64,000 bases of DNA from Fragum whitleyi. Its lineage: Eukaryota; Mollusca; Bivalvia; Cardiida; Cardiidae. The DNA lies in contig OX411543.1 of assembly GCA_948146395.1 (NCBI GenBank), positions 64,224,534 through 64,288,533 of the forward strand. The letters run 5' to 3'. The position numbers and the translations under genes were made by a program. Each line of letters starts with the position of its first letter. The stretch's first letter is position 1. Under the pieces are notes generated by a model. It did no database searches. It saw only the letters and a list, made by a program, of their open reading frames with translations, and had not been told where the DNA came from. Positions 22,454 to 32,308 of the stretch are shown piece by piece.

Positions 22454-23524
22454 CTAGTTTGGGCAGTCATGGGCTTCATGCCCTCTGGTTTTGCATTTCG
22501 TGCAATAGAACTGGGCCAAAATAATGGGACATTTTCTTTGTCTATGCCCTTTCTCGTGACAAATAAAACATCTAGGGGCAAAAGTATCCTCAGCCTTGGG
22601 GTCTTTTGGCTTGGACTCATTCTGGCCAATGTACTTCTTCTTCCACCTCCTTCTTCCTCCCTGCCAGTTAGAATTGTCCTGGCAATTCTGTTTTTTCTCT
22701 AAATTGTCAATGCGCTCATTTAACTGGCGCAAAAGTTGTTTCAGTTCAGTGTCTTCAGTTGAACTACTGGATGCCACAACCGGTTTACAAGGTTTAGCAC
22801 CACTTCTGTCCAACAGATCAGCTTCTAACCTACGCAACTCTTTCTTAAAAAGGTCGTAGTCCTTTATTTTCTCATGATAAAATAAGGACATATGTTTTAA
22901 GTCTCTGTGCAAACCATTGTGAAGCACTTGCTTCAGAACAGTAATGTCTGTACGCGACAATGCACTGAGGCATACAGCCTGGTCAAACAGCTCTTCGAGT
23001 CTAGTGGCATATGATTCGACAGACTCTGAACCTGTCTGAACACATGTATAAAATTTTCGCAAAATACTCTCCTTGGTTTCTATTGAACCATACGCACTCT
23101 CCAGTTTCTCTAAAATATCTGATATATCCGCATCAGTACCTAGTCTACGAATTTTATCCATAGCACTGCCTTTTAATGCGCGGCGTAAACCAAACAATAT
23201 TTGATCAGCAGTAAAATATTTCTGCTTCATTACAGTTAAAACTTTATACTTAAAAGCATCCCAACTTACTTCACCTCTACCTTCTTCCCCGAAAAAGATA
23301 GAAAATCTAGGAAAATGCGATAAATCAGGCTTCGAAGACTTTTCCATACTAGGTGCACATGAAGTTTTCAAAGCACTTAAAGAGTCAGTAAGTTTCATAA
23401 TATCATCCATTGATCCAACTTCAGGATTAAATCCAAGTGTTCTCAAATTTTGAATCATCTTCAATTCAGCTTTGCTTAACCCACCTAATGCCATACCAAA
23501 CTTCTCTCCCTCTTCTTCAGACAT
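22454..23524 (-). CDS. Gypsy-2 Gag with two zinc knuckles
   Basis: 356 codons from the ATG at 23524 (MSEEEGEKFG). The frame is open 26 codons further upstream, but that extension is hydrophobic and unlike Gag. The central part (FFGEEGRGEVSWDAFKYKV, then LRRALKGSAMDKIRRLG and SYATRLEEL) resembles the capsid-like region of the PNMA/ZCCHC gene family, which derives from Gypsy Gag. Two CCHC knuckles sit near residues 319-332 (CFICHEKGHRQRKC) and 341-354 (CTKCKTRGHEAHDC). The stop TAG (22454-22456) directly follows a -1 slippery heptamer. Confidence 0.92.
   Translation of the reverse strand: MSEEEGEKFGMALGGLSKAELKMIQNLRTLGFNPEVGSMDDIMKLTDSLSALKTSCAPSMEKSSKPDLSHFPRFSIFFGEEGRGEVSWDAFKYKVLTVMKQKYFTADQILFGLRRALKGSAMDKIRRLGTDADISDILEKLESAYGSIETKESILRKFYTCVQTGSESVESYATRLEELFDQAVCLSALSRTDITVLKQVLHNGLHRDLKHMSLFYHEKIKDYDLFKKELRRLEADLLDRSGAKPCKPVVASSSSTEDTELKQLLRQLNERIDNLEKKQNCQDNSNWQGGRRRWKKKYIGQNESKPKDPKAEDTFAPRCFICHEKGHRQRKCPIILAQFYCTKCKTRGHEAHDCPN
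22457..22463 (-). promoter_or_regulatory. Gypsy-2 -1 ribosomal frameshift site
   Basis: On the minus strand the gag codons TGC CCA AAC TAG contain CCCAAAC in the X XXY YYZ register. A one-base backward slip enters the pol frame, which is closed by TGA just upstream and open throughout downstream. The overlap is thus only about 13 nt and the heptamer lies exactly in it. A stimulatory structure would be expected just downstream, on + coordinates below 22450; I have not modelled one. Confidence 0.85.
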
Positions 23525-24383
23525 GATTAAAAATGTACAATAACAAACAGATAATGGAAACCAATAAAGTAGTGTGATCCAAGTGGTTGTACGGTAAGTC
23601 AAATGTATGATGGATGAAGTGTAAGTATATGTCGGTTGTGATAAATGTGTGTGTATGTTTTTGAGTAGGGATCAATTAAACAACAAACACCAGTAAAAGT
23701 TTGTTTAATTCATCATATAAATAATAAGTATGATGATTAGGGATTTTACGGTAATTACGAATTTTACGGTAATATCCAAATTCTTTATTAGGATAAATAC
23801 GGTAGTCTGAAATTAACCTGAAACAAAGGAATAAATTCCGAAACAAAGCCTATGCAAAAATTTGCACATATGCACATACAGGGCAAGTTGGAATGCTATC
23901 GTTTTCCACAATGTTTTCAATTTTTTTTTTTTAAAGTGACAACTAAATATCTTCCAGCAAACCTGAAAAGCAATAAACAATATGGTACCTGAACAAAAGT
24001 TTGCTGTTTGTTTGGGCTACTTCTTGAAAAATGTCTTCTGCTTCCAAAATTTCGCGAAATTATACAATGAAATCTTTTGAAAAAAAATAAATCTTTCACT
24101 CAAGATTTATTCTACAACTAGTGATTAATTTCACTGAGTGAAGCTAAATTAACTAGTTGAGTTTCTGTAACACAAAAGAAAGTCAAATGTTACTGTGTAA
24201 CAAGGACTAAACAGACAATAATTTAAACTAATTCATTAGATTCATAACATTATGAATGCGACTATGAGCATTATTAAGCTGTAGTAGCTGCTATCACTGG
24301 AAAATTATATGACAAACTAAGTACTACTGGAAATACTAACTACTTACACTAACTTTTCAAGGTGAAAATAGTCTATGTCAACA

Positions 24384-24403
24384 TCAAGGTCAACTCAAGG
24401 TCA
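24384..24403 (+). promoter_or_regulatory. Paired nuclear-receptor-type half-sites in leader
   Basis: TCAAGGTCA occurs twice (24384-24392 and 24395-24403). This nonamer is the extended half-site of ERR/SF-1-type orphan nuclear receptors. Two copies 11 bp apart are unlikely by chance in AT-rich DNA, but function is untested. Confidence 0.35.
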
Positions 24404-24977
24404 AATCATGAGAGCATGGCCGAAGCGTTACCACAAAAAAATTACAAATGCATAGTATACGACATTTTGGTATATTGTAACAAAAACTGAAATAAATCAG
24501 GTTTTTTGAAGCAAACACCAAAACAATGCAAGAAAAGAAGAAATCAAAGCCAAATCTTTGAAAGTTCAATTGATTGGAAAAAAGCAAAACGGTCAAATTT
24601 CAACGCTCAAGTGACAAGCAATATGCTACGGTAATTGAGAGTTCTGGAATTCTATACTTTTCTTTTACATCAAAGTTTGTACTCGGACGACAACTCAATA
24701 CGTTTGGTAAAGGTTAAATTAACATTATGGTGAAATCTGAAATTTAAAGGGCTATGTGGAGTGTTAATAACTGAATTTCCTTCACCAATTTTAAGTCATG
24801 CAGTGACAAAATGTCCTATCAGTCATAAATCACACAAAAACATGTACTCACTCATACTACATCATGGTTGGTCTGTACCATACTCAACCTGGAGAAATAG
24901 GGTATTACACAAAACGTCCTATTTACAAATCACTTCACGTCATGAATGTTCCTGATTGTTCCATAATCCAATCGCTC

Positions 24978-25254
24978 CAGAGATCGATAAGTTGATATCC
25001 AAGGGTGGTTACGTCACAAATGTTCTTGAAAGTTCCATAAAGAAGTAGTTGTAGATCGAAGTAAGTCGTTATCCATGTATCGAGAATGTATCAGAAGTGA
25101 GTTGTTTTAAGCGAAGTAAGACGGTATCCAAGGAATCAAGACTGTTCCATAAAGAAGTGGTATTAATCGAAGTAAGTCAGTATCCAAGGACTCGAGAATG
25201 CTCCATAAGTAAGTGTTGTTGATCGAAGTAAGTCTGGATCCAAAGAATCAAGGT
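24978..25254. repeat. Tandem repeat in Gypsy-2 leader, about 60-bp unit
   Basis: Units share GATCGAAGTAAGTC, GTATCCAAGGA, TCGAGAATG and TTCCATAAAGAAGT in the same order. About four and a half imperfect copies run up to the primer site. Confidence 0.8.
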
Positions 25255-25267
25255 ACGTTGGGCGCCA
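25255..25267 (-). other. Gypsy-2 primer-binding site (tRNA-Lys type)
   Basis: In element orientation TGGCGCCCAACGT lies 2 nt after the 5' LTR. It is complementary to the 3' end of an animal tRNA-Lys(CTT) including CCA; the match ends after 13 nt. Confidence 0.75.
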
Positions 25268-25269
25268 AA

Positions 25270-26138
25270 TGTGACCAGATGGTCTCGTGGGATCTACTTG
25301 ATGGTGGACATTACATTAATCAACAACACAGCCGGACAATGTTTCAAGGTTTACTATTGGGTCACTAACAATCAGAAACAATACAGTGACTGTGGGTACA
25401 TAGTAGCCAACCCAATTTGCATCTGAAACGAAACAATACAAACATACAAAATATATATACACATTGGGCTACTCCTCCAGATCGCTGAAATGAAGATATG
25501 CTTATAATGTAAATCTATTGATCTTGACTTTGTCCGAAACAAGATCAATCGGTCGCCATTATTTAACCAGTTTATGACAGAAGGACTCAGTACAAAAAGA
25601 AACAATACTTAGTCATAAGAATGTGTTTTTTTGCAAGATTCAAAAGTACGGTACAGAACAGTACAGACCACACGGACTTACCAATTAATATAATTGAATG
25701 CAGTGGCTCTCATCCCACACAGCTCTTCCACACACGTCATCGTGATGTTAGTTCTGTAAAAAAATGTCAGTGGTTAAACAGAGTTAGAAACAATTCTGAA
25801 GTATTTCGCGCGAAACAAATGAGACAATTCATGCGAAAGAATAACGCGCGAAAACTAACAACAAAGCCGAATAAACAATGCAGCGATACGCGCAAACACG
25901 AATCATTCCAGAAATATCAATCACCAACTAATGGCGCGAAGACTTACAGCCAAGACAAAGGAAAAGGCTCGCTGATACGTAAAGAAATTGATGTTTTCAG
26001 TGCGAACGCTGGCTTCGAAGTGAATTTAGCGGTGGCTTGATCACGTGACAAAGTTTACTCCGTAGACTGGATTTTTTAATAAAACTTAGACTGGCAATTG
26101 CGACTTACGTATTTTGTATAAAAAATGATCCGGTTACA
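25270..26138 (-). repeat. Gypsy-2 5' LTR
   Basis: 869 bp, nearly identical to 16611-17479. Flanked on the right by the TTAA duplication (26139-26142), after which the family A element resumes. Confidence 0.93.
25621..26040 (+). CDS. Antisense ORF inside Gypsy-2 5' LTR (hypothetical)
   Basis: Second copy of the 139-codon basic ORF, identical in protein sequence to that at 16962-17381, with one silent base change. From this LTR, transcription would run outward into the flanking family A element. AATAAA follows as in the other copy. Confidence 0.3.
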   Translation: MCFFARFKSTVQNSTDHTDLPINIIECSGSHPTQLFHTRHRDVSSVKKCQWLNRVRNNSEVFRAKQMRQFMRKNNARKLTTKPNKQCSDTRKHESFQKYQSPTNGAKTYSQDKGKGSLIRKEIDVFSANAGFEVNLAVA

Positions 26139-26377
26139 TTAAGGTTAAGGGATATCAGCTTTTATCTAAAATAACCTACTTCTAAAGAAAGTCGACATAA
26201 ATAACTCGAGACCTTGAATCATAGATTGGTAACCAAATCCTCGTAACTTCAGCTTTATCAAGCTGAAGTTACGAGGCCTTGGTAACCAAACGATAACATG
26301 TGTTCACTCTCTCAAGACACGTGAATCCGTAAGGTTTTAGGATACAGTTATTTGCACGCGTTAACGATGATTACCGA

Positions 26378-27412
26378 TCACCCTATTTTTTCCTCCAATG
26401 AAAGGCCGCTATTTCGTTTGAAATTCAAAAAATATATTCCATAACCTGACGGTCTGCTCGAATAAGTGAGCTACGTGACTTTAGGTCATAATGGGCGGGG
26501 ACTACACTCAAAACTAGACAGTGACGTCATTATCTTGTCTGATAAAATATCCCGAAAGACCCTTAACTTGAAATCGAGTATTTATAATAAAAACGTTTGG
26601 TGGATGTTCTTTTGAACTTATGCTTATTATTACACAATTACTCATTAAAATGAGGAGAAAATTCTTTCATAATTTGTCTGCATGTTAATCAAGATAAATT
26701 TAGCGGATAAATCAATGATTCGGATAATAAAATAATAATCTACATGGTATACAGTGCTCAGTAAGATTGACATCGACGAGTTTGCTTATACCAAGTCTTT
26801 CTGTACTCCACATTTTCACATTGACATAAAAAAAGACGACAGGGTTAAAACGATATAAACTCTCACTTCCTTTTTTAAAAATGATTACTTTGGATTTTAT
26901 GAACGACAGTTCCGTAAAGGTCCCAATCTTAACAGAATGCAATAAAATGTTCCTATAAAAGGTGTATGTATGCAAACTAATTGTAGAAAAAAATACAAAA
27001 TGCCTACACAAAGGATTTTAGGGATACAGATATTTGCAAAAAGAAATTGATTCGAAGCATGTTAAGTCTGTGATAGCTGACTTATATCGAAAGCCAATGT
27101 GACTCGGTTTGGAACCAAAACTTGGTAACTAGGTAACTTTGGTAACTTTTCAAGGCACTGTTTTCTACTAACGTCGTGTTGCAAACTTTACAGTATTGAC
27201 AATGAATATGCCGTGGTTTTGTTTCATTGTATGGGGTTAAACACCGCCTTCAACAATTCTTCCGTTATATTGCGGCGGCTGGAGCACCTAAAAATGAATG
27301 CCTGGTATTTCTTACACCAGTGCTACCATTCCTTTTTTAGTCTCCAGCTGTTAACCCACATAGGTCTACGATTATATCGCGTAAATTATCAGAAATGAAC
27401 TATAACTATTAC
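26378..27412. mobile_element. 1.03-kb insertion in family A copy 3
   Basis: Separates two parts of one family A element and is flanked by TTACCGA at 26371-26377 and 27413-27419, which looks like a 7-bp target duplication. The inside has no long frame and no clear inverted ends. A SINE body lies near its right end (27215-27385). It may be a truncated retroelement or a composite. Confidence 0.65.
27215..27385 (-). mobile_element. SINE body and tail (headless)
   Basis: Matches the middle and tail of the SINE at 14032-14290 on the same strand: GGGTTAAACACCGCC, GGCGGCTGGAGCACCTA and CACATAGGTCTACGATTAT blocks. The tRNA head is absent. Confidence 0.7.
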
Positions 27413-27515
27413 TTACCGACTAAAATTTGAATGAACCCAAAGTATTGAAAGGTGAACTCGCCAAAATACGTCACGGTTAAGCCCCGCCCTGCCAGTTCAT
27501 TAATTACGCAGAATA

Positions 27516-27978
27516 TCAAAGCAAAATCAATGTACGGTCATTCCCTTTTGCTACGTTTCAGAATCCATGTAGATGGCTATTTAAATCAGGGTCTAGGCAG
27601 AAGGCTATAATGATTGAGGATAAATAATCGGTCCTTTTTTTGTAGCATTTTGTCGTTAACGATAAATGAGAAATTTAAGTAGGATACGTTGTTTTATTGC
27701 TGTGTGCCCCGATGAAAAATGGTATATTACATGTACACTGTATGTACATTTTTACATGTTTTTTTTTATCTTTTAGTTTCCATATATAGTCATACAAATC
27801 CTTCATTCAAATGTGTTTTATGTAATTGATGAAAAGGTTGGTCCATATAGAAGTCAAACGGACTATACCATTCTTCAATTATTAAATTAATTATCTTGTG
27901 AAGAAATAATGCAAAAATCCTAGGTGCTACGGGGATAAATGTCAAAATCATTAATCATTTTAGGACTAGGGAAATGTA
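27516..27978. other. Non-coding stretch, nothing recognised
   Basis: AT-rich, without exons or repeats that recur here. Confidence 0.45.
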
Positions 27979-28105
27979 CAGTTAATAACATCTTACAATT
28001 GACAATACTATTGATTTTGGAATTATTCTTTAATGAAATTGAATGAGTGTCGGGAGTGAATTTTTGAGTGAAATTGAATTGGAGCCGGTCAATATCGCTT
28101 ATTTT
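27979..28105 (-). mobile_element. Family B MITE fragment
   Basis: TA, then CAGTTAATAACATCTTACAA, continuing through the GAATGAGTG and TTTTGAGTGAAAT blocks into half of the hairpin (TATTTTGTTCAAGATG). It is cut there; the rest is missing before the family A copy at 28163. Confidence 0.7.
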
Positions 28106-28162
28106 GTTCAAGATGGAGTTGGATAGTAATCTTCAACCATATGGAGTTTTACTCATCTAAAG

Positions 28163-28529
28163 TATTCTGCGTTATTAATGAACTGGCAGGGCGGGGCTTA
28201 AACGTGTCGTATTTTGGCGAGCTTACTTTTCAAAACGTTGGGTTCTTTATTGTTAACGCATGCAAATAACTGTAATTTAACCAAATAATTCACGTGCTTT
28301 GAGAGAGTGAACGCATTTCATCGTTTGTTTACCAAAGCCTCGTAACTTTAGCTTCTTTAAGCTGAAGTTACGAGGATTTGGTTAACAATTTATCATTAAA
28401 AGATTCGTATTATTTATGTCGACTCTGTAGAAGTAAGTTGCTTAAAATAAAAGCTGATTTACCTTAACCTTAAATGCAATGACCCGTTACTTAGGCCCCG
28501 CCCTGCCAGGGCATTAATTATGGATTATA
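28163..28529 (-). mobile_element. Family A MITE, complete (copy 4)
   Basis: Reverse orientation. The left end is TATTCTGCGTTATTAATGAA, the right end reads GCCAGGGCATTAATTATGGA then TTATA. The internal hairpin CCTCGTAACTTTAGC/GCTGAAGTTACGAGG is at about 28340-28376. Confidence 0.85.
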
Positions 28530-28562
28530 CATCGTAATAATTGTAAACGGTTGTTTGAATTT

Positions 28563-28790
28563 TCATTTGCGACCAGTCACACAAAAATGACCATCTGGGA
28601 ACTTCATGAAATAAATACTTGAAAAAGAGATTCGTTTGAGTCGTGGTCAACCGACTGGGAAATCCAAACAAATTTCAGATATAAATGTAGCAGTATGTTT
28701 CAAGATTTAGAAAATCACACAAGTGCGAAAAGTTTCGATCCTTATCAAACAGAGTGGTCCGCACTGTCTGACTAGGATAGACATTTTACA
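28563..28790. mobile_element. Degenerate family E element
   Basis: Weak match to the family E terminus (GACCAGTCACACAAAAATGACC, CTGGGAA) and later TTTCGATCC with a CTGTCTGACTAGG block. Ends directly before the TTAA of the next element. Confidence 0.45.
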
Positions 28791-28796
28791 AATTAA

Positions 28797-29035
28797 CCCT
28801 TGTCATGCTGAACCCGGATTATTCCTGCTTTGGTAGGAGCTATACACAAACATCAGCCTGCACATATGTGCAGTCTGATGTTAGTCTACACCACCTGCTT
28901 CTCACTTTCAAACCAAAATTGTCAATGGATTAAGTTTTCCAAATAAAATATTGACCTACAGTTGGTACTTTCAGTGCTTTTTGCCCCTTGATTTTGATGA
29001 TAATTTTTAACCAAATTTTTACAGCATGACAAAGG
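28797..29035. mobile_element. piggyBac-type MITE, 239 bp
   Basis: Flanked by TTAA at 28793-28796 and 29036-29039. Ends are CCCTTGTCATGCTG and its near-inverse CAGCATGACAAAGG. TTAA targets with a CCC start are the hallmark of the piggyBac superfamily. No coding capacity. A GTGCAGTCTGATGTTAGTCT block inside is shared with 47335-47365. Confidence 0.82.
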
Positions 29036-29325
29036 TTAACAGTTTTCCCCGGACGGGTCATATTTATGTATTGTATCTACATTACATCTAGCATATACGG
29101 GTACCTATGTGAATCTTTCACAAGAAGGCGGTTACTTCCTACTAGAGCTAATGCAAGGATGTTTGAAAGAAATTACTCATAAGCTCTGCATGGGTCTTTA
29201 TCCCGCTCAGTACCATGACACTAGTCAACGGTTGAACACCTTATTCGAAAGCCATTATCCTTTGTTGGTTACCGGAAAGCCGTAATCGCTGCACTTTATG
29301 TTTTAAAACCAGAGGGAGTGGAGTG

Positions 29326-29366
29326 TGTGTGGTGGTGGTGGTGTGGGGGGGGGGGGGGGGGGGGGT
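29326..29366. repeat. GT/GGT and poly-G simple repeat
   Basis: GTGTGTGTGGTGG units followed by about 20 consecutive G. Length is probably unreliable in sequencing. Confidence 0.85.
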
Positions 29367-29417
29367 TGAGGTTGACAGCAACATTTTCGTGGGATCCCGA
29401 AGATACTAAAACACTAA

Positions 29418-29850
29418 GAAGTTAGCCACATTGTTAAATTGACATTCATCTCAATCAAAACCAATCCCTCACTCAGCGCTCCATTCATTTATTCCAGTCC
29501 ATCACTCAACCCATTCAAAACGATCCAAAACGGATAAAAAGATCAGATCAACAGCTACACTCAATATATACACAGCTACATAGCTAGAAAAAATCGCAAT
29601 TTCACTGAGGACATTGAAATTGTAAGCGTCAGTTCTCGGAGAAAAAAGGAAGCTTTTGATAGAACTTGTTTTCATATTTCATTAAAGGGAGGTAATAATT
29701 TTTGCAAATTTTGTTCGTCCTGAACAAAATTTGCGATATTTGATTACCTCCCTTTAATTTCACTAAAAACTCACTCATCATGCTCATTCAACTCGCTGAA
29801 AAATCATTCCAAAGTCATTCACCTTGTCAATTTCACGACGTTGTTATCTG
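29418..29850 (+). mobile_element. Family B MITE, complete
   Basis: Both termini (ACATTGTTAAATTGACATTC and TTTCACGACGTTGTTATCTG) and the central hairpin at about 29684-29755 (GGGAGGTAATAATTTTTGCA with its inverse). Confidence 0.85.
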
Positions 29851-30400
29851 CAACAAGGGATTCCAATAGGGTCATTGTATATCTTTAAAGTTTCAAAGTT
29901 CTGAATCAAACTTCATTTTTAAGCCAAGATTCTAACTCGATTTTGTTTTCCTTACATTTCCAAGGAACAAAGGCAAGTTAGAACCTCGGAGTCTGTTTAA
30001 CTTAACCTCTTACGATCAATTTTCGTATAAGTCAAAAATCAAAAGTTGCTTCTACAGTAGTAACTAAATATGGAATTCTGCCATGCATCATCTTATGGAA
30101 CCTTAATTTAAAGACAATTATATTGCTAGGCAGAATCAAAATAGGAATGTAAACACTATTTATGAATTGTGATTTTGACTTACGATTAATTTTTTCGTAA
30201 GAAGTTAAGGGAAAACGGGCCCCTGGCACGGCTCGCAAAGACATGAGAATGATTCAATAAAGTATGCCTTTCTTATTAAAAAAGTCTATATATGTAAATG
30301 AAGAAGGCGTCCCTGTTTCTCTGAAAGAGATCCTCATGGTACCAAGTAAGTATTTTTGCAGGACCCCATCGAAAAATAGTGTATGTCCTCTGAATTGGTA

Positions 30401-30837
30401 CAGTTAAGAACGTCGTGAAATTGACAAGATGAATGATTATGGAAGGATTTTTTAAAGGAAATTGAATGAGTGCGTGGAGCGAGTTTTGAGTGAAATAAAA
30501 GGAAGGTAATCTAATACCGCTAATTTTGTTCAAGGTGAACAAAATTAGCGATATTATTACCTCCCTTTCATACAATTTACATCTCTTTCTGTCTGTGTGT
30601 TTTCGTGGACTAAGAAACCACTTAAGAAGCAACACCGGCTAAAAGAATCGTCGAATAATTTGCTCGAATTGAATTAAATGTTGAGCGTCTTCAACGATTT
30701 CGCAATGTTTTCTAATTATTTCGGAGCGTTTTTGATCGATTTGAGTGAGTGTTTGGAATGAATGAATGGAGCGATGAGTGAACGATTTAGAATACTTTTG
30801 ATCGGAAAGACAGTCAATTTCTTGATATTACTTACTG
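30401..30837 (-). mobile_element. Family B MITE, complete (437 bp)
   Basis: TA at 30399-30400 and 30838-30839. Ends CAGTTAAGAACGTCGTGAAA and TGATATTACTTACTG. The hairpin at about 30500-30570 carries ACCGCTAATTTTGTTCAAGG and its inverse. Confidence 0.88.
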
Positions 30838-31497
30838 TATCAGAACATTGAGCATATTTTGAGAATTGCTAAAAAATGTTCATACTTGTAGACACCTTAT
30901 AATATTATACATACAGGTCAATCTCGAGTCATTTTTACCGACCTAGACCTTTTTCTTGAATTCATTACCTTTTACATGGACAAAAAACTGAGATTTGGTA
31001 GGAGAATGCAAACTTCGCTAAGAATTTGGTTTACTAGGATATACCTGGTCTGGTCCCCCTTTTCGAAAACATAGATTTCATTGTTCCAGGAAAATTGTTT
31101 TCCTGAATTTGGTAGAGTACGGTAAATATACCCATTTATTTGATTTCGACAAACAAAAAGCATATGAATTTGTATTAATGAATTTATTATATGAATGTCA
31201 TAAAAATAGAGCAAATATCTATAAATATGTGAGATTTTTTGTGACCTGATGAAAAATACATAACAAAGCATGAATTTATAAACAAGAAAGTATGTGCACA
31301 TCATTGTAGGGAAAAAGAAATACTATTACTAGTTTTTGAAATAAACAATAGTTCATACGAACAGTGTTTATATGCTATTAATCTAATAAATATAATTGCT
31401 CTAATTGATTCGCATACTTTGAAACCTACTTTCTATAATATATTCCTGGTGTGCACAAAGCTTTGAGAGACAATATAGTCCATTTTTAGTACATTTA
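30838..31497. other. Non-coding stretch, nothing recognised
   Basis: AT-rich. A minus-strand frame of 110 codons (30972-31304) has no splice signals, low-complexity composition and no recognisable motif, so it is not called. Confidence 0.45.
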
Positions 31498-31629
31498 GCC
31501 CTGCGTTCAGGATTATCAAAAGGTGCAAACAATATGCCATTTATACCCTGCTTTGCACGCAAGTGACGTGTAAATGAGGGTTTAATTGGCAAACTGTTTG
31601 CACCGTCTAGTCATCCTGAACGCAGGGAT
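31498..31629. mobile_element. Family G foldback MITE
   Basis: Ends CCCTGCGTTCAGGAT and its perfect inverse ATCCTGAACGCAGGG. A second inner pair (GGTGCAAAC / GTTTGCACC) and a TACCCTGCTTTGCACGCAAG centre follow. Related copies lie at 46736-46872 and, more diverged, at 51425-51535. Confidence 0.75.
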
Positions 31630-31775
31630 GTACAATCAAACGTGCAGCCTATTCTATTCTTAGTACACAATACCTGCTTTTTTCACAATGATTGTGGAAT
31701 ACCTTGAGTCAGACTGGATTAAATGATCACAAATTTGATAAATTTTAAGTTAAGAAGGATAAGGTTTAATTGTAG

Positions 31776-32308
31776 GGATGATAACTCATACCAATTGGAC
31801 AAATCGAGTACTCGGCCCCCTTTCCCATCGAGTACTCGATTAGAATTGGTGAGTTTAGATTTTTGACTCCAAGCATGTCTATATATGGCTTATCTTTTGG
31901 TCGAAATGATATTTTAGATGACAACTGGAAGCTAACTGATAATATGTAAACAATAATTTGAAGTAAACACGCTAAGAGAGCGTCTTGTCTTGGTCTTTTT
32001 CATCGTTTTCACACCTCGTCTTCTGTAGACCAACACCAGTTGATCGGCAGACGACCAGGTGTTGCAGACTTGACATTTATCTTTCTCCAGCGTGTTGAAA
32101 CTTATAAAAAAAAGTTAAAAAGAAAAACATGAGTTTGGAAGTGACCTTTCTTGTGATTATTTTTTGCTTTCCTGTTAATCGATTTACGAAATTGGTACTC
32201 GGTACTCGGTCGTTTGATCGTGTACTTTAATCGATTTATGAAATTGATACTCGGTACTCGGACGTTTGATCGTGTACTCGATTAATCGATTAATAGGTCC
32301 CATCCCTT
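31776..32308. mobile_element. hAT-like non-autonomous element (tentative)
   Basis: Starts AGGGATGATAACTC and ends GGTCCCATCCCT. The interior holds repeated ATCGAGTACTCG and ATTAATCGATT words, including two tandem units of about 57 bp at 32175-32290 with TACTCGGTACTCGG. AGGGATG ends with ATTAATCGATTAA are common in animal hAT elements. No convincing 8-bp duplication is seen. Confidence 0.45.

Larger units (their letters stand above)
23525..25254 (-). other. Gypsy-2 long 5' leader
   Basis: 1.7 kb between the primer site and gag, with no long ORF in element orientation. It contains four to five tandem units of about 60 bp at 24978-25254, and two TCAAGGTCA words 11 bp apart at 24384-24403. The long leader may include packaging signals or an internal ribosome entry function; this is inference only. 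Confidence 0.75.
16611..26138 (-). mobile_element. Gypsy-2: complete Ty3/Gypsy LTR retrotransposon
   Basis: 9,528 bp with two LTRs of equal length (869 bp) starting TG and ending CA on the + strand, flanked by TTAA at 16607-16610 and 26139-26142. Internal order on the minus strand: primer site, long leader, Gag, -1 frameshift site, Pol (PR, RT, RNase H, IN), short 3' region. Pol order is Ty3/Gypsy. Only about two LTR differences were found, at about 16904 versus 25563 and at about 17163 versus 25822, so the insertion is recent. All main frames are open, so this copy could be autonomous. Confidence 0.95.
16551..27515 (+). mobile_element. Family A MITE (copy 3), split twice
   Basis: Three pieces add up to one full family A element: 16551-16610, 26139-26377 and 27413-27515. 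The first gap is Gypsy-2, inserted at a TTAA within the sequence that reads CACTTAAGGTTAAGG in copy 2. The second gap is a 1,035-bp insertion. Both termini and their TA dinucleotides are intact. The nested order shows that family A arrived before both insertions. Confidence 0.88.

Noticed and set aside
18057..26138. Envelope gene in Gypsy-2
   Set aside because: No ORF between pol and the 3' LTR that could encode a glycoprotein; the acidic Pol tail is not envelope-like.
30972..31304. 110-codon minus-strand frame
   Set aside because: Aromatic-rich AT-driven composition, no acceptor or donor, no homology that I recognise.
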